DNA from: Lederbergia citri
Lineage (GTDB): Bacteria > Bacillota > Bacilli > Bacillales > Bacillaceae_C
Direction of reading: 5' to 3'
NCBI RefSeq assembly: GCF_018343625.1
Contig: NZ_JAGYPG010000002.1
Location: 1,283,280 to 1,347,279, forward strand
Length of the DNA: 64,000 bases
The notes below the pieces were generated by a model. That model saw only the letters and a list, made by a program, of their open reading frames with translations. It searched no databases and was not told the origin of the DNA. A program made the translations under genes and the position numbers. Positions 1 to 9,284 of the stretch are shown here, piece by piece. Numbering within the stretch: position 1 is the first letter of the stretch; every line of letters begins with the position of its first letter.

Positions 1-33
1 ATTTTCCAACATTTCCATTAGTTGTTGCTTCAT
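1..33 (-). CDS. Start of an unknown gene, cut by the window edge
   Basis: Only the first 11 codons are present, reading MKQQLMEMLEN. An AGGAGGT ribosome binding site lies at about 41-47 on the minus strand, 7-8 bases before the ATG at 33, so this is a real start. It follows the MFS exporter gene on the same strand after about 52 bases and is probably co-transcribed with it. Nothing can be said about function from so few residues. Confidence 0.6.
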   Translation of the reverse strand, partial: MKQQLMEMLEN

Positions 34-85
34 ATTAATACCTCCTAAAATCTCAATTGTCCTTGTTGCGGCACGTTCCACTTTC

Positions 86-1504
86 TTATTCTGAGACAGG
101 TGTTGGCGCGGGTGACGTTCTTTTTGTTCCTTTCTTTCCGGCGTTCCCCGGGACCATAGTCATAATGGACAATAATGAAAGGATACCGAAAACTACATTT
201 GCAATAATTCCTGCGGTTGCGGCTACATCAATATTCCCCGCAGCTGCAATCGCACCATAAACAGCGGCAGAAATAGCAACCCCAAACGAACCGCCGAGAG
301 AACTTGCCATTTTATAAACTCCGGATGCTTCCCCGACTTTATTTGAAGGTGCATTTGTTACAGCTGTGTCTGTTGAAGGTGTTGCATAAATTCCAAGACC
401 AAGCCCGAATAAGGCGAATCCAATAAATACAACAACTGTATAAGATAAGTCTGGTAAAAAGGTCAAGCCCATGAGTCCTACTCCAACGGTTGTTATGATT
501 GCACCCCAAATCATTGGAGATTTAGCCCCAGCTTTTTGCAGAATCTTTTCTCCAACACGAATCATTGCTAATACAGCAACTAAATAACCTATTGAGAGCA
601 TTCCAGACTGAAAAGAGGTAAACCCTCTGCCAACCTGAACATACGTATTCGCAACGACAAGCGTTCCGGCAATGGCATTTAATAAAAAATTGGAAACAGT
701 TGCACCTGTATAAGGCTTGTTTTTAAACAATGAGAAATCAATCAGTGCATGTTCTCTATTTTTTTCCACTTTAATGAAAACCAGTAAGCCAATTATGGTA
801 AGTGCAGCAAGACCTAAAGTTAATAGGCTTGTCCAGCCAAAATCTTTTCCGCGCGTAATTACAAGGTTTAAGGCGAGCATGGTAATGGCGAAAATAGTCA
901 GCCCACCAAAATCAAACTTGAAGGCACCTGACTGCGCTGCTTTACTTTCTGGTGTATCCTTGATAAGCCACAAGGCCAATAGAGCAAAAATAATAGAAAA
1001 AATGAATATCCATTTCCATCCCATATAAGTGGCTATAGCACCGCCTGCGAAAGAACAGACACCTGAACCGCCCCACGAACCGATAGACCAATAACTTAAG
1101 GCTCGCTGCCGCTCTGCACCTTCAAAATACTCCTTTATTAAGGCAATTGTTGCCGGCATAATACATGCAGCTGAAAGGCCTTGAATAACACGACCAATGA
1201 TTAACAATACAGACCCGGTTGCAAGAACGAGACAAAGAGATCCGATAATACTTAACACTAAACCCAGATTGGTAATTTTCTTACGTCCTATCTTATCGGC
1301 GATTCCACCGGCAGCTACAATAAACATCCCCGAAAATAACGCAGTCAAACTAATTGCAACATTTATTGGCCCTAACGAAATGCCTAAGTCCTTTTGAACA
1401 GCTGGGACAACGTTAACCATCGCCTGGGCAAACAGCCAAAATGTAATAACACCAAACACAATCCCTATAATCATCTTATTTGTACCTTTATAGCCTGCTT
1501 CCAT
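86..1504 (-). CDS. MFS drug/proton antiporter (DHA2-like, 14-helix type)
   Basis: A 472-residue polytopic membrane protein that fits the major facilitator superfamily of multidrug exporters. The signature loop after helix 2 is visible as GGIADKIGRKK (about residues 65-75), followed by the ITNLGLVLSIIG helix and the VIQGLSAACIMPATIALI segment typical of DHA2 exporters. About 12-14 hydrophobic helices run through the protein and the tail is basic and proline-rich. The ATG at 1504 has a GGAGG site 8 bases upstream. The next gene on the strand starts at 33. No regulator is adjacent, so the substrate is unknown; export of a toxic compound is an inference from the family. Confidence 0.85.
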   Translation of the reverse strand: MEAGYKGTNKMIIGIVFGVITFWLFAQAMVNVVPAVQKDLGISLGPINVAISLTALFSGMFIVAAGGIADKIGRKKITNLGLVLSIIGSLCLVLATGSVLLIIGRVIQGLSAACIMPATIALIKEYFEGAERQRALSYWSIGSWGGSGVCSFAGGAIATYMGWKWIFIFSIIFALLALWLIKDTPESKAAQSGAFKFDFGGLTIFAITMLALNLVITRGKDFGWTSLLTLGLAALTIIGLLVFIKVEKNREHALIDFSLFKNKPYTGATVSNFLLNAIAGTLVVANTYVQVGRGFTSFQSGMLSIGYLVAVLAMIRVGEKILQKAGAKSPMIWGAIITTVGVGLMGLTFLPDLSYTVVVFIGFALFGLGLGIYATPSTDTAVTNAPSNKVGEASGVYKMASSLGGSFGVAISAAVYGAIAAAGNIDVAATAGIIANVVFGILSLLSIMTMVPGNAGKKGTKRTSPAPTPVSE

Positions 1505-1603
1505 TGAAAGACCTCCTAATAAGTTTAACTTTATATAATAAAGATTGTGCTTAGTATGCCTTACGATATATCCTTTTTATTCCATATAAGCCATTTTTCA
1601 ATT

Positions 1604-1614
1604 TATGATATAAT
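1604..1614 (+). promoter_or_regulatory. Extended -10 promoter candidate for the DMT permease
   Basis: TGATATAAT at 1606-1614 is a perfect TATAAT with an upstream TGn extension, 36 bases before the ATG at 1650. No good -35 hexamer is visible at the usual spacing, which fits an extended -10 promoter. Confidence 0.5.
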
Positions 1615-1649
1615 AGTTTGGTAGTTTTGAGCTTCATGGAGGTTTCATA

Positions 1650-2546
1650 ATGAAAGTAAACAAAGGTATCTTATTTGTATTATTAGGTGCTGGATGTTTT
1701 GGTTTTACACCGATATTTGCTAAATTGGGGTTTAGCTACGGCTACTCACTCGGCCAAATTAATATCGTTCAGATGATTATTTCCTCATTTTTATTATGGT
1801 CTTTCACTCTACTTAAACGCTCCAGTTTCAAAGGACTTACCAAGAAGAATGTTCCTCAAATGATGATAACCGGTTGTTTTATCGGATTAACGAGTATTTT
1901 TTATTATGGTGCGATGCAATATCTGCCGGCCTCATTGGCCATCATTTTAATGTTTCAATTTGTTTGGATAGGAATTCTGTTGGAATGGATTTTCAGCAAA
2001 ATAAAACCTGCCCCTGTAACCATATTGTCTATCATTTTAATATTGATCGGGGTCTTTTTTGCTTCCAATATATTAAATGGCGACATACAGGGGCTACCCT
2101 TTAAAGGTTTCCTTTTTGGTATTCTCTCTGCGTTTACTTATGCAGGATTTATTTTTTTCAGCGGAAAGGTCGCTGTCAATGTAGACCCATGGACTCGGAC
2201 TTCTATAATGGCAACTGGGTCAACCATCTTAGTACTTGTCCTATTCATGCGTGACATTCCATCTGTACTGCCATTGGAGGCAAACTTATTAACGACTGCC
2301 GTAGGGGTTTCGCTATTTGGAGCAGTCCTTCCCCCACTATTTTTCGCAGTCGGTGCACCACTGGTTTCAGGTGGAATCGCCAATATATTAACATCCATTG
2401 AATTACCGATCGCTATCCTATCAGCCAGCCTTATTTTGTCAGAAACGGTAACGTCGCTTCAGTGGTTAGGAACGGCTATTATTTTAGCAGCGATTGCTTT
2501 AAATGAACTTGGTAGTATTCTTTTAAGAGTTAGGAAGCATATTTAG
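1650..2546 (+). CDS. DMT superfamily (EamA) permease
   Basis: A 298-residue protein with about ten hydrophobic helices and the duplicated EamA architecture. The first repeat starts MKVNKGILFVLLGAGCFG and includes the SIFYYGAMQYLPASLAIILMF segment that is diagnostic of EamA transporters; the second repeat holds LPPLFFAVGAPLVSGGIANILTSIELP. Length matches the family (about 300). The ATG at 1650 has a GGAGG site 9 bases upstream. It is transcribed divergently from the MFS gene and ends in a strong terminator, so it is monocistronic. The family exports or imports small metabolites; the substrate here is unknown. Confidence 0.85.
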   Translation: MKVNKGILFVLLGAGCFGFTPIFAKLGFSYGYSLGQINIVQMIISSFLLWSFTLLKRSSFKGLTKKNVPQMMITGCFIGLTSIFYYGAMQYLPASLAIILMFQFVWIGILLEWIFSKIKPAPVTILSIILILIGVFFASNILNGDIQGLPFKGFLFGILSAFTYAGFIFFSGKVAVNVDPWTRTSIMATGSTILVLVLFMRDIPSVLPLEANLLTTAVGVSLFGAVLPPLFFAVGAPLVSGGIANILTSIELPIAILSASLILSETVTSLQWLGTAIILAAIALNELGSILLRVRKHI

Positions 2547-2600
2547 CGGAAGAGTTTTTGTATGCTTTTATTAAAATGACTTTATATAAAAAAGAGAAAA

Positions 2601-2638
2601 ACTAGCATTGGGGAAAAGACCTTAATGCTAGTTTTATT
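2601..2638 (+). terminator. Intrinsic terminator after the DMT permease
   Basis: A perfect 9-bp stem pairs 2601-2609 (ACTAGCATT) with 2624-2632 (AATGCTAGT) around a 14-base loop and is followed by a T-rich run. The A-rich sequence upstream would let it work on the other strand too. Confidence 0.85.
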
Positions 2639-2970
2639 CGTAATAACACCTTTATTTTTAGTACGGATTACCATACCGTATCAAAATGCGATAATTTAGC
2701 GTCTTATATCTTCTTTTTTCCTTATGACAAGATCTCTTATGTTGATGCAGCTATTCTTTTCTCCACAGACAGTCTTACTGAAAAAACGAGTAATTCTTTT
2801 GGGCGATTGCTTAAATTATTCGCGCGATAGCACACCAATTCCTAACAACAGCACTCCACCTCTTCAAGGTAAAGTTTTTGTAAAATTAGTAAAAACTACC
2901 TATTCACGGTGTGATATAAAAGGTATAATTTACCTGCTTATATTACATTTGTACTAAGGGGATGCTTTTT
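2639..2970. other. Intergenic region before the RND pump
   Basis: No convincing gene is seen. A possible -10 (TATAAT, 2924-2929) lies 41 bases before the RND start, with no strong -35. A small open frame at 2724-2957 has no ribosome binding site and no recognisable protein character. Confidence 0.4.
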
Positions 2971-5900
2971 ATGACTTGGTTTACCAAGTGGGCGTTACGG
3001 AACAAAGCCGCCTTGACTTTCGCCGTATTGGCCTCGATGATTTTTGGGTTTTTTAGTTACACTACTATTCCAATGGAGCTCATGCCCTCAGCTGATCAGC
3101 CTTACGTAACCATTTCAGTCGTGGGCAACGGCGTCGATGCTGTAAGCATGGATGAACAGGTTACACAGCCAATTGAAAAAGCAATTAGCGGCGTAAGGGG
3201 AAAACAAAATGTCTTAGCTCAAACAGGGAATAACTTCACCCAGATGACGGTCACCTTTGAATCTAGCATTGATATAAAAGAAGCAAAACAGCAAATTCAA
3301 GAAAGAATTTCGATGGTCCAACTCCCTAATGGTGTTATGAAACCATACGTAGTCAATCTCAACACATCCGAAATTCCCATCGTAGAATTAGGTCTTACCT
3401 TTGATAAGGAAATTAACAATAATGATTTAAATATCGTAGAAAACGAGATTATGCCGATGTTCCAAGACTTAAAAGGTATCGGCAATGTCATCACAAACGG
3501 CGGCAGCAATCAACAAGTCATGATTGAAGTCGACTCAGAGAAACTAGCTGCAGCACAATTCCCGCTTGAAAAACTTTACACCCTTCTTCAAGGAAAAAAT
3601 GCCTCTGTTGCGATGGGCGAACAAACATTACATAACGAAGCAACAAGCATTATCGTAACGGGAAAATTAGAATCACTCGATGACCTCAAAAACATCCAGT
3701 TAGACAGTAACACTAAACTACAAGATGTTGCAGATATTACGATGCAAAAAGATACCGAAAGCATCACCCATTTGAATGGGAAGAATTTTATTGATGTCGT
3801 TATCCAAAAGGATTCGACGTCCAATGCCGTAACCCTTGGAAAAGAAGTGGAAGAGGTTGTTAAAAAAATCAACCAGGACTACGAGGGAACGCTACAAGCA
3901 GAGATCGTGATGAACTTAGGGAATACCGTTCTTGATTCCATTAATTCAATGACAAGAGAAGTCTTGACCGGGGCATTATTTGCCACGCTCATTATCTGGT
4001 TATTCCTGCGCAGTTTCCGCATGACCCTGATCACGATTGTCAGTATACCGCTGTCCCTTTTCATTACGATGATTATGCTTTCCTTCTTTGGCGTTACCTT
4101 AAATATTCTCACTCTTGGAGGAATCGCGGTATCTGTCGGACGGCTGGTCGATGACAGTATCGTGGTCGTAGAAAATATTTACCGAAGAAAAAGCAATAAT
4201 GAATTAACCCCTGCCTTTCTGATTGATTCAGTTAAAGAAGTCGGCGCAGCAATCACATCATCCACGCTCACAACAGTGGCAGTATTCCTTCCAATGCTGA
4301 TTGTTTCGGGAGGTTTACGAGATATTGTCGCTCCGTTCGCGATTACAATCACTTGCTCATTACTAGCTTCATTGCTTGTGTCGCTGACAGTCGTACCGGC
4401 ACTCAGCGCCCGGATGATGAAAAAGGTAAAGGTAAAAGAACGCAAGAGGAAGTCCTTCTACCCATCTCTATTGAAATGGTCGCTTAACCATAAATGGCTT
4501 CCAATCACGATAGCAGTTCTCGTTGTGGTCGGGTCAATCGGGTTATTTATCAGCATGCCTAAAGGGTCTGTCGATCAGAAGGATTCGGCCTATATTGATA
4601 TAAGTCTACGCTATCAAAGCGGAACTCCATTTAGTGAAATGGAAGAAGGCGTTGCGAAAATGGAGAGCATTCTTGCAGATAAAGAAGGTGTAAAAACACA
4701 TATTACAATAGCAGGAGTCAATGAGGAAGCTGCACAATACGGTAATCTGCAAGATGCAAATGTCGTTCGCTTTATGGTTTTTCCTGATGAAGGGACCGAT
4801 TCGGCAAAATTTGTGAGAGACATCCGAAAAACAAAAGATCAGTTTCCAAATTCTGAGCTGACAGCTGACACAGCAGGATTAATGGGGGCCAATAAAACGA
4901 CTGTTTCCATTGATGTCATTGGCAAGAATGATGCAGATATTAAAAAAGCAGCTGATTTTGTGAAGGATAAAATCGGCAGCATCGATGGTGTGGAAAAAGT
5001 AGAAAGCAATGATCAAAATACTAAACCAACCGTTATCATTGAGGTGGATTCTAAAGTAGCCAATGCGCAGGAAATCTCCCAGTCTGTTTATGCGATGATT
5101 AAGCCTGCTATGATTGGAGCCATTAAAATTGAAGGAAGGACTACTACCGTCAAATTAGGCGCACTACAAGAGATCCAAACGGCGGACGATCTAAAAAATC
5201 TGCAGTTAATGACGCCAACTGGACCTGTTTCATTGTCAAGCATTGCAAAGATTAAAGAAAGCGAGGAGCCAGGCACTATTTTTACTAAGGATGCCCATCA
5301 TTATCTTCAAGTCACAGCTCAAGTAAATCCTGACAAAATGGTCAATGTTACCAGCAAAATTCAGCAACAGCTACCAACTTGGAACAAAGATAACTCGTTT
5401 GCAAAAGATACACGTGCAGAACTTACTGGTTCTTCAATGCAATCATCCGATCAATTAGTTGAGCTCGCTAAACTGTCGATGTTTTCCATTGGAATCGTGT
5501 TTATGATTTTGCTAGTGACCTTAAAGTCGTTCCGGGCAAGCATCGCCATCTTGATTTCGCTTCCGCTTGCAGCGATCGGTTCGCTTTTAGGGCTTGTTGT
5601 TACCAACACAAGTATCAATATTTCTTCCGGTATCGGTATGCTCATGCTTGTCGGAATTGTGGTAACGAATGCCATCGTGCTAGTTGACCGAATCCGTCAC
5701 AATGAGGAAAGCATGACGATTCGAGAAGCAATTTTGGAAGCGGGCAGTGTACGTCTAAGACCGATTTTGATGACCGCCCTCGCCACGGTATTTGCGATGC
5801 TGCCACTTCTGTTCGCACATGAATCGGCGATGAGCTTAAATCTTGTTTCAAGAGGACTTGCGGTTGTGGTTATTTTCGGACTCATCGTGTCTACGCTCTT

Positions 5901-6003
5901 GACACTGATCGTCATTCCGACATTCTATGAACTATTCCATTTCCGGAAGTCAAAAAAACAGCGGCTGCAGAGGAGCCAAGCAACAGGTACTATAAGTCAA
6001 TAA
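2971..6003 (+). CDS. RND family efflux pump (HAE1/AcrB-like, SwrC-like)
   Basis: A 1010-residue proton-driven efflux pump of the resistance-nodulation-division superfamily. It has the duplicated layout: one N-terminal helix (about 10-30), a large external loop, helices at about 330-480, then a second external loop and helices at about 820-990. The conserved helix-4 region GGIAVSVGRLVDDSIVVVENI carries the family's paired aspartates. Length fits the family (1000-1050). The first in-frame ATG (2962) directly abuts the AAGGGG site with no spacing, so the ATG at 2971, 9 bases from it, is preferred. Bacillus SwrC of this family exports surfactin; the substrate here is not known. No membrane-fusion protein or TetR gene is adjacent. 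Confidence 0.88.
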   Translation: MTWFTKWALRNKAALTFAVLASMIFGFFSYTTIPMELMPSADQPYVTISVVGNGVDAVSMDEQVTQPIEKAISGVRGKQNVLAQTGNNFTQMTVTFESSIDIKEAKQQIQERISMVQLPNGVMKPYVVNLNTSEIPIVELGLTFDKEINNNDLNIVENEIMPMFQDLKGIGNVITNGGSNQQVMIEVDSEKLAAAQFPLEKLYTLLQGKNASVAMGEQTLHNEATSIIVTGKLESLDDLKNIQLDSNTKLQDVADITMQKDTESITHLNGKNFIDVVIQKDSTSNAVTLGKEVEEVVKKINQDYEGTLQAEIVMNLGNTVLDSINSMTREVLTGALFATLIIWLFLRSFRMTLITIVSIPLSLFITMIMLSFFGVTLNILTLGGIAVSVGRLVDDSIVVVENIYRRKSNNELTPAFLIDSVKEVGAAITSSTLTTVAVFLPMLIVSGGLRDIVAPFAITITCSLLASLLVSLTVVPALSARMMKKVKVKERKRKSFYPSLLKWSLNHKWLPITIAVLVVVGSIGLFISMPKGSVDQKDSAYIDISLRYQSGTPFSEMEEGVAKMESILADKEGVKTHITIAGVNEEAAQYGNLQDANVVRFMVFPDEGTDSAKFVRDIRKTKDQFPNSELTADTAGLMGANKTTVSIDVIGKNDADIKKAADFVKDKIGSIDGVEKVESNDQNTKPTVIIEVDSKVANAQEISQSVYAMIKPAMIGAIKIEGRTTTVKLGALQEIQTADDLKNLQLMTPTGPVSLSSIAKIKESEEPGTIFTKDAHHYLQVTAQVNPDKMVNVTSKIQQQLPTWNKDNSFAKDTRAELTGSSMQSSDQLVELAKLSMFSIGIVFMILLVTLKSFRASIAILISLPLAAIGSLLGLVVTNTSINISSGIGMLMLVGIVVTNAIVLVDRIRHNEESMTIREAILEAGSVRLRPILMTALATVFAMLPLLFAHESAMSLNLVSRGLAVVVIFGLIVSTLLTLIVIPTFYELFHFRKSKKQRLQRSQATGTISQ

Positions 6004-6052
6004 TGATCAAAAAAGACTCGGTTTTATACTAGCCTTCTAAGCTACGATATAG

Positions 6053-6096
6053 GGACCACACATATGCGATATGCATAACACGTGCGGTCCTTTTTT
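6053..6096 (+). terminator. Intrinsic terminator after the RND pump
   Basis: GGACCACAC (6053-6061) pairs with GTGCGGTCC (6082-6090) with one mismatch and is followed by TTTTTT. Confidence 0.8.
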
Positions 6097-6202
6097 GACT
6101 AGAGCGGATTTCTTAAAAACAAGAACGTTATCCTTACCTTTATCCCTGTTCATGTCCGCTGTTTATACCGAAGAAATTGAGGAAATAATCATTCATAGAA
6201 AA

Positions 6203-6267
6203 GTGCCTTCACGCCCTGAATAATGCCAATTCCTCCTTTAAAATCTGGGCGTGAAAGTGACTGGCAC
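6203..6267. repeat. Dispersed inverted repeat, copy 1 (GTGCC...GGCAC element)
   Basis: GTGCCTTCACGCCC (6203-6216) pairs with the right arm 6247-6267, which reads GGGCGTGAA, then a 7-base insertion, then GGCAC. It resembles the elements at 20168-20220 and 51627-51680, which share the GTGCCTGTCAC / GTGACAGGCAC ends. This copy is the most diverged: its left arm lacks the GTCAC part still present in the right arm as AGTGACT. Confidence 0.6.
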
Positions 6268-6297
6268 CAAAATCTATATTTCAAGAAGCCGACTCTA

Positions 6298-6314
6298 TTA
6301 TGATAAGGTTCACC
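6298..6314. repeat. Short shared motif, copy 1 (TTATGnTAAGGTTCACC)
   Basis: TTATGATAAGGTTCACC lies 31 bases after inverted repeat copy 1. The same motif, with one base changed, lies 27 bases after inverted repeat copy 3 (51708-51724), and a one-base-shorter form occurs at 18612-18627. Confidence 0.5.
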
Positions 6315-6637
6315 CTCTAAATACTCGGTACCCTAATTTCTCCCCATAAGTAGTAACCTTTGACGGGTTTCAATAACTTTATCAACCTCCGGATTTACAT
6401 TTTCGAATTTTATATTTCCTTTAATTATTTCATTATCAAATAGGCTAAAGCATCTTGATAGAAAATTTCCACAGCGCCACACATTTAGTTTATAGGATGG
6501 TCGATCTTATGTTAAAAACCATATGAATCATACTTCTTACATTAAAAACTGCTTTTCCACTATCGCCTTGTGTTGTCGACTACTCCAATAACAAATTGTA
6601 GGAATACCTTAATATAGTCAACATGACTGTTGTAATT
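6315..6637. other. Intergenic region, nothing recognised
   Basis: About 320 AT-rich bases with no supported gene, terminator or clear promoter before the ribosome binding site of the small protein at 6654. Confidence 0.4.
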
Positions 6638-6653
6638 AAGGAGGTGTAATAAG

Positions 6654-6938
6654 TTGTCAGCACACTATTATCATATGTGTAATCGAGGTATTGGGAGAGC
6701 AGTTGAAATTCGCACGATTCACGGAGCTGTTCATCGAGGCATTATTGAAAGAGTATCTCCAGATAGAGTATTCCTTCGACCATTAGGCGGTCCTCCCTGC
6801 GGATATGGTGGGTTTGGATATAGAGGTTATGGCTATGGAGGATATGGATCTCCTTGGGGTTGGGGCTTTGGCTTTGCAGCCGGAATCGCATTTGGAGTAA
6901 TTGCCACACTAGCTTTTATTCCATTTTTTTTCTGGTGA
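6654..6938 (+). CDS. Small LSm/SH3-like protein with Gly/Tyr-rich linker and C-terminal membrane helix
   Basis: A 94-residue protein of unknown function. The start is TTG: a near-perfect AAGGAGGTG site at 6638-6646 stands 7 bases before it, and no ATG fits. Residues 14-43 (GRAVEIRT..GAVHRGIIERVSPDRVFLRP) have the alternating pattern of a small LSm- or SH3-like beta barrel. Residues 45-70 are almost all Gly, Tyr, Phe and Trp (repeated GYGG/GYRG). Residues 72-94 form a membrane helix ending in FFFW. Histidine and cysteine near the N terminus (HYYHMC) could bind metal. Similar Gly/Tyr-rich small proteins in Bacillus are often sporulation-related, but that is only an inference here. Confidence 0.7.
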   Translation: MSAHYYHMCNRGIGRAVEIRTIHGAVHRGIIERVSPDRVFLRPLGGPPCGYGGFGYRGYGYGGYGSPWGWGFGFAAGIAFGVIATLAFIPFFFW

Positions 6939-7029
6939 GGAATATAAGCTAGCATAACAAATTTTTCATACCCTATCTATTTACCATTAATTCCTGTCTG
7001 TTTAGAATAAAATAAGGGAAAACTAAATT

Positions 7030-7070
7030 AATAGCAGGCTAATTGTGTGTTAAAAAGCCTGCTATTTTAT
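7030..7070 (+). terminator. Intrinsic terminator after the small Gly/Tyr-rich protein
   Basis: A perfect 11-bp stem pairs 7030-7040 (AATAGCAGGCT) with 7056-7066 (AGCCTGCTATT), followed by TTAT. The 90 bases before it contain no gene. Confidence 0.8.
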
Positions 7071-7323
7071 TTGAAAAATTATACGGTAACAAAATGGCCA
7101 GTATTTCCAATTCAAAAACTGTAAAAAGTCCATTTACCCATGATCCGCTTCACCTGATTAATCCCAAAACGTAATATTAAAAAAAATTTAATTACCATCC
7201 GTTTCTAATTTCGTTTTTTAGTTAAAGACTTAAAAAAAGAGGGCCAACTTCTACGGACAAACCTCCAAAAAAATTAGTTTAATAGCTTTTAAAATGCATG
7301 GCCTGACAAAAACCATAAAATTA

Positions 7324-7370
7324 AAAATACCAGCTTATCCTGAGAAACTTCAGACACAAGCTGGTATTTT
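7324..7370. terminator. Bidirectional terminator hairpin
   Basis: A perfect 13-bp stem pairs 7324-7336 (AAAATACCAGCTT) with 7358-7370 (AAGCTGGTATTTT). It lies about 95 bases past the stop of the minus-strand gene at 7467 and probably ends that transcript. The stretch 7071-7323 shows nothing recognisable. Confidence 0.75.
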
Positions 7371-7466
7371 GTTTTCCTCTCTTCATAATTTTGAGAAGAA
7401 GGAATTTTTCAATCAACATTCTTTTGTTATTTCAAAAAGAATCTAAAAATGAAAACAAAATCTCCG

Positions 7467-8027
7467 TCATCCATGATTAACTGATAAGCGTTTACGAGTT
7501 CTTCCTATGAAAAAGATTATTATTGAAATCATTATCATTATTCCATACGACAATATATCCCAAGCATCAATAATTGGCTGATTAATAAACTTTGAAATAA
7601 TTGTACTAATTATAATACCGACAGGAATTCCTAAAAGAATTGAAACTGAGACTGTAATCCATTTAACAGTCTTAATAGTTAAAAACAAAAAATAAATAAC
7701 CCACATATAGAAAATAGCAACTAGTGATACAGGAATTCCAAGGGATAGCATTAATTTTGTACCACCCATTATAATATTTAGGATCAATAAAAATGGAATA
7801 ATAAAAATACTAAAAGAAACAAGAGCCTTACCGACTTTATTCCTTTTAAACTGAAATAAAGGAATGATCATAAGCCATAAAAACAAAATACTCGTAATTG
7901 GATATAGGGACCATGTGAGTTTACCTGTAACTGAAAAATTACAAATTATACAAATCAATATACATAGGAAACAAGCAACAGAAATCGCCGTTTTTGTTAT
8001 AAAGTCTACCGAAGCTTTGTTGTTCAT
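7467..8027 (-). CDS. Six-helix membrane protein of unknown function
   Basis: A 186-residue, strongly hydrophobic protein with helices at about 11-32, 40-59, 66-87, 93-117, 121-146 and 155-176, rich in isoleucine, and a short basic tail (RTRKRLSVNHG). No family was recognised. The ATG at 8027 has a GGAGG site 8 bases upstream. It stands alone between its own terminator at 7324-7370 and the CPBP gene at 8228, which lies on the same strand about 200 bases upstream. Confidence 0.65.
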   Translation of the reverse strand: MNNKASVDFITKTAISVACFLCILICIICNFSVTGKLTWSLYPITSILFLWLMIIPLFQFKRNKVGKALVSFSIFIIPFLLILNIIMGGTKLMLSLGIPVSLVAIFYMWVIYFLFLTIKTVKWITVSVSILLGIPVGIIISTIISKFINQPIIDAWDILSYGIMIMISIIIFFIGRTRKRLSVNHG

Positions 8028-8227
8028 TCAAAAACCTCCATCACCATTTTTAGAGTAATAATAACGGAAGGTTATAAAGGAAGGTAGGGTGATTTTTTCT
8101 CCCCTCCTTGTTAGGTACTAACTTATTAATAAATTTGAATATTCCTATGATGACATTATATAGTTAAGTGGCTCACAAACTTTTTATATAACAGGTTTGG
8201 CGAATAGCTGAACAAGGTTCGTCATTT

Positions 8228-8980
8228 TCAAGACTTTTGTAACAAAAAAGACTTTCTCGTTAGAAATAGTACTAGTAAAAGCAAGCCAAGTACCATTACG
8301 GCATCAATCCATACATAATACGGCAACATGTCGTTATTAATGGCTACGTTGACTATTTTAGAACTTGAGGTCCCGCCATCGGCACCGAGGTAAAACCATG
8401 AAAAATCCCAGAACCAATGAATTCCTGCCACAAACCATAGGGATCGAGTTACGAAATAACAAATAGCAAAAAATAATCCTGCAAAGAAAAGATAGCACAT
8501 TCTAGAAAAATCGAAATTTCCATCTATCAAATGCCCTAAAGTAAATAAAACTGCGCTAATGACTACAACGAGCTTAGATGTATAAGGTAACACGCTTACA
8601 ATATAACCACGAAATACTATTTCTTCAGCAAAACCGATATATGCTGTTGAAATCAATAAAATAAAAGTCGAAACAATGAAGGCATTCGTATCAACAGATA
8701 GGTTCTGTATTCTAATTGTACCTGTGCTGTACATTACGCTGAATCGAAATATTTGATAGACTACTCCTATTAAGCAACCAAAAAGTAAATAACGTAACCA
8801 ATCTTTATTCACTTGTAGACCTAATTGGGACAGCCCGCCAAGCCTGAGCCATTTACATATAAAGTGCATTAAAAAAATGGAACAAAAGGCAGAAATGACC
8901 CATATTATGTCGTTCTTTTGTAAGACAGTAAAGATGATTGTACTCCAAAGGAATAATAATCCAAAAAATCTAAATAACAC
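8228..8980 (-). CDS. CPBP family intramembrane glutamic protease
   Basis: A 250-residue membrane protein of the CAAX-protease and bacteriocin-processing (Abi) family. The three motifs are in place: EEIVFRG (Glu119, Glu120, Arg124), GHLIDG (His150) and IHWFWD (His188, Asp192), all in predicted helices. The start is GTG at 8980; GGAGG lies 6 bases upstream and no ATG is near. Members cleave within membranes and are linked to bacteriocin immunity or protein processing, but no peptide gene is visible beside it. Confidence 0.85.
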   Translation of the reverse strand: MLFRFFGLLFLWSTIIFTVLQKNDIIWVISAFCSIFLMHFICKWLRLGGLSQLGLQVNKDWLRYLLFGCLIGVVYQIFRFSVMYSTGTIRIQNLSVDTNAFIVSTFILLISTAYIGFAEEIVFRGYIVSVLPYTSKLVVVISAVLFTLGHLIDGNFDFSRMCYLFFAGLFFAICYFVTRSLWFVAGIHWFWDFSWFYLGADGGTSSSKIVNVAINNDMLPYYVWIDAVMVLGLLLLVLFLTRKSFLLQKS

Positions 8981-9042
8981 GAGTTTCCTCCTAACTTATA
9001 GTATTTACACAAATTTTATACAGTTTTAATATTCTTCCAAAG

Positions 9043-9093
9043 AAAAAAAAGCCTTAGAAGCTTTATTGATAATATCCAATTCAGTTTCTAAGG
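9043..9093 (-). terminator. Terminator of the hydrolase / small membrane protein operon
   Basis: CCTTAGAA (9052-9059) pairs with TTCTAAGG (9086-9093), the latter within the last codons of the gene ending at 9081. On the minus strand a run of eight T follows the stem. Confidence 0.8.
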
Positions 9094-9284
9094 AAAAAAG
9101 CCAATATAGGAACTAAAAGTAAGGAAACTACTACACTTTGGATAAATGTAAAAACAATGTCTTTTTTCCATGTATTACTTTTTGGGTAGCGATTATTTAT
9201 TCTTTGAAATTCAAGAAATAATGCCCACCAAAATAGCACAGCATAAATAGCTGAAATAAAGCTATCATAGAACAAGTTGCTCAC
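9081..9284 (-). CDS. Small two-helix membrane protein
   Basis: A 67-residue protein with helices at about 8-25 and 45-64 joined by a basic loop (RINNRYPKSNTWKKD). It starts with GTG at 9284, which overlaps the stop of the upstream hydrolase gene as GTGA, a 4-base overlap that points to translational coupling. A terminator covers its 3' end. No family was recognised. Because it is coupled to the hydrolase, it may help place or regulate that enzyme at the membrane; this is inference. Confidence 0.65.
   Translation of the reverse strand: MSNLFYDSFISAIYAVLFWWALFLEFQRINNRYPKSNTWKKDIVFTFIQSVVVSLLLVPILAFFLRN

Noticed and set aside
2724..2957. 77-codon frame before the RND pump
   Set aside because: No ribosome binding site, composition unlike a protein, and it covers the likely promoter of the pump.
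7864..8058. Plus-strand frame of 64 codons opposite the membrane protein gene
   Set aside because: It is the antisense of a well-supported gene with a good start, and has no site of its own.
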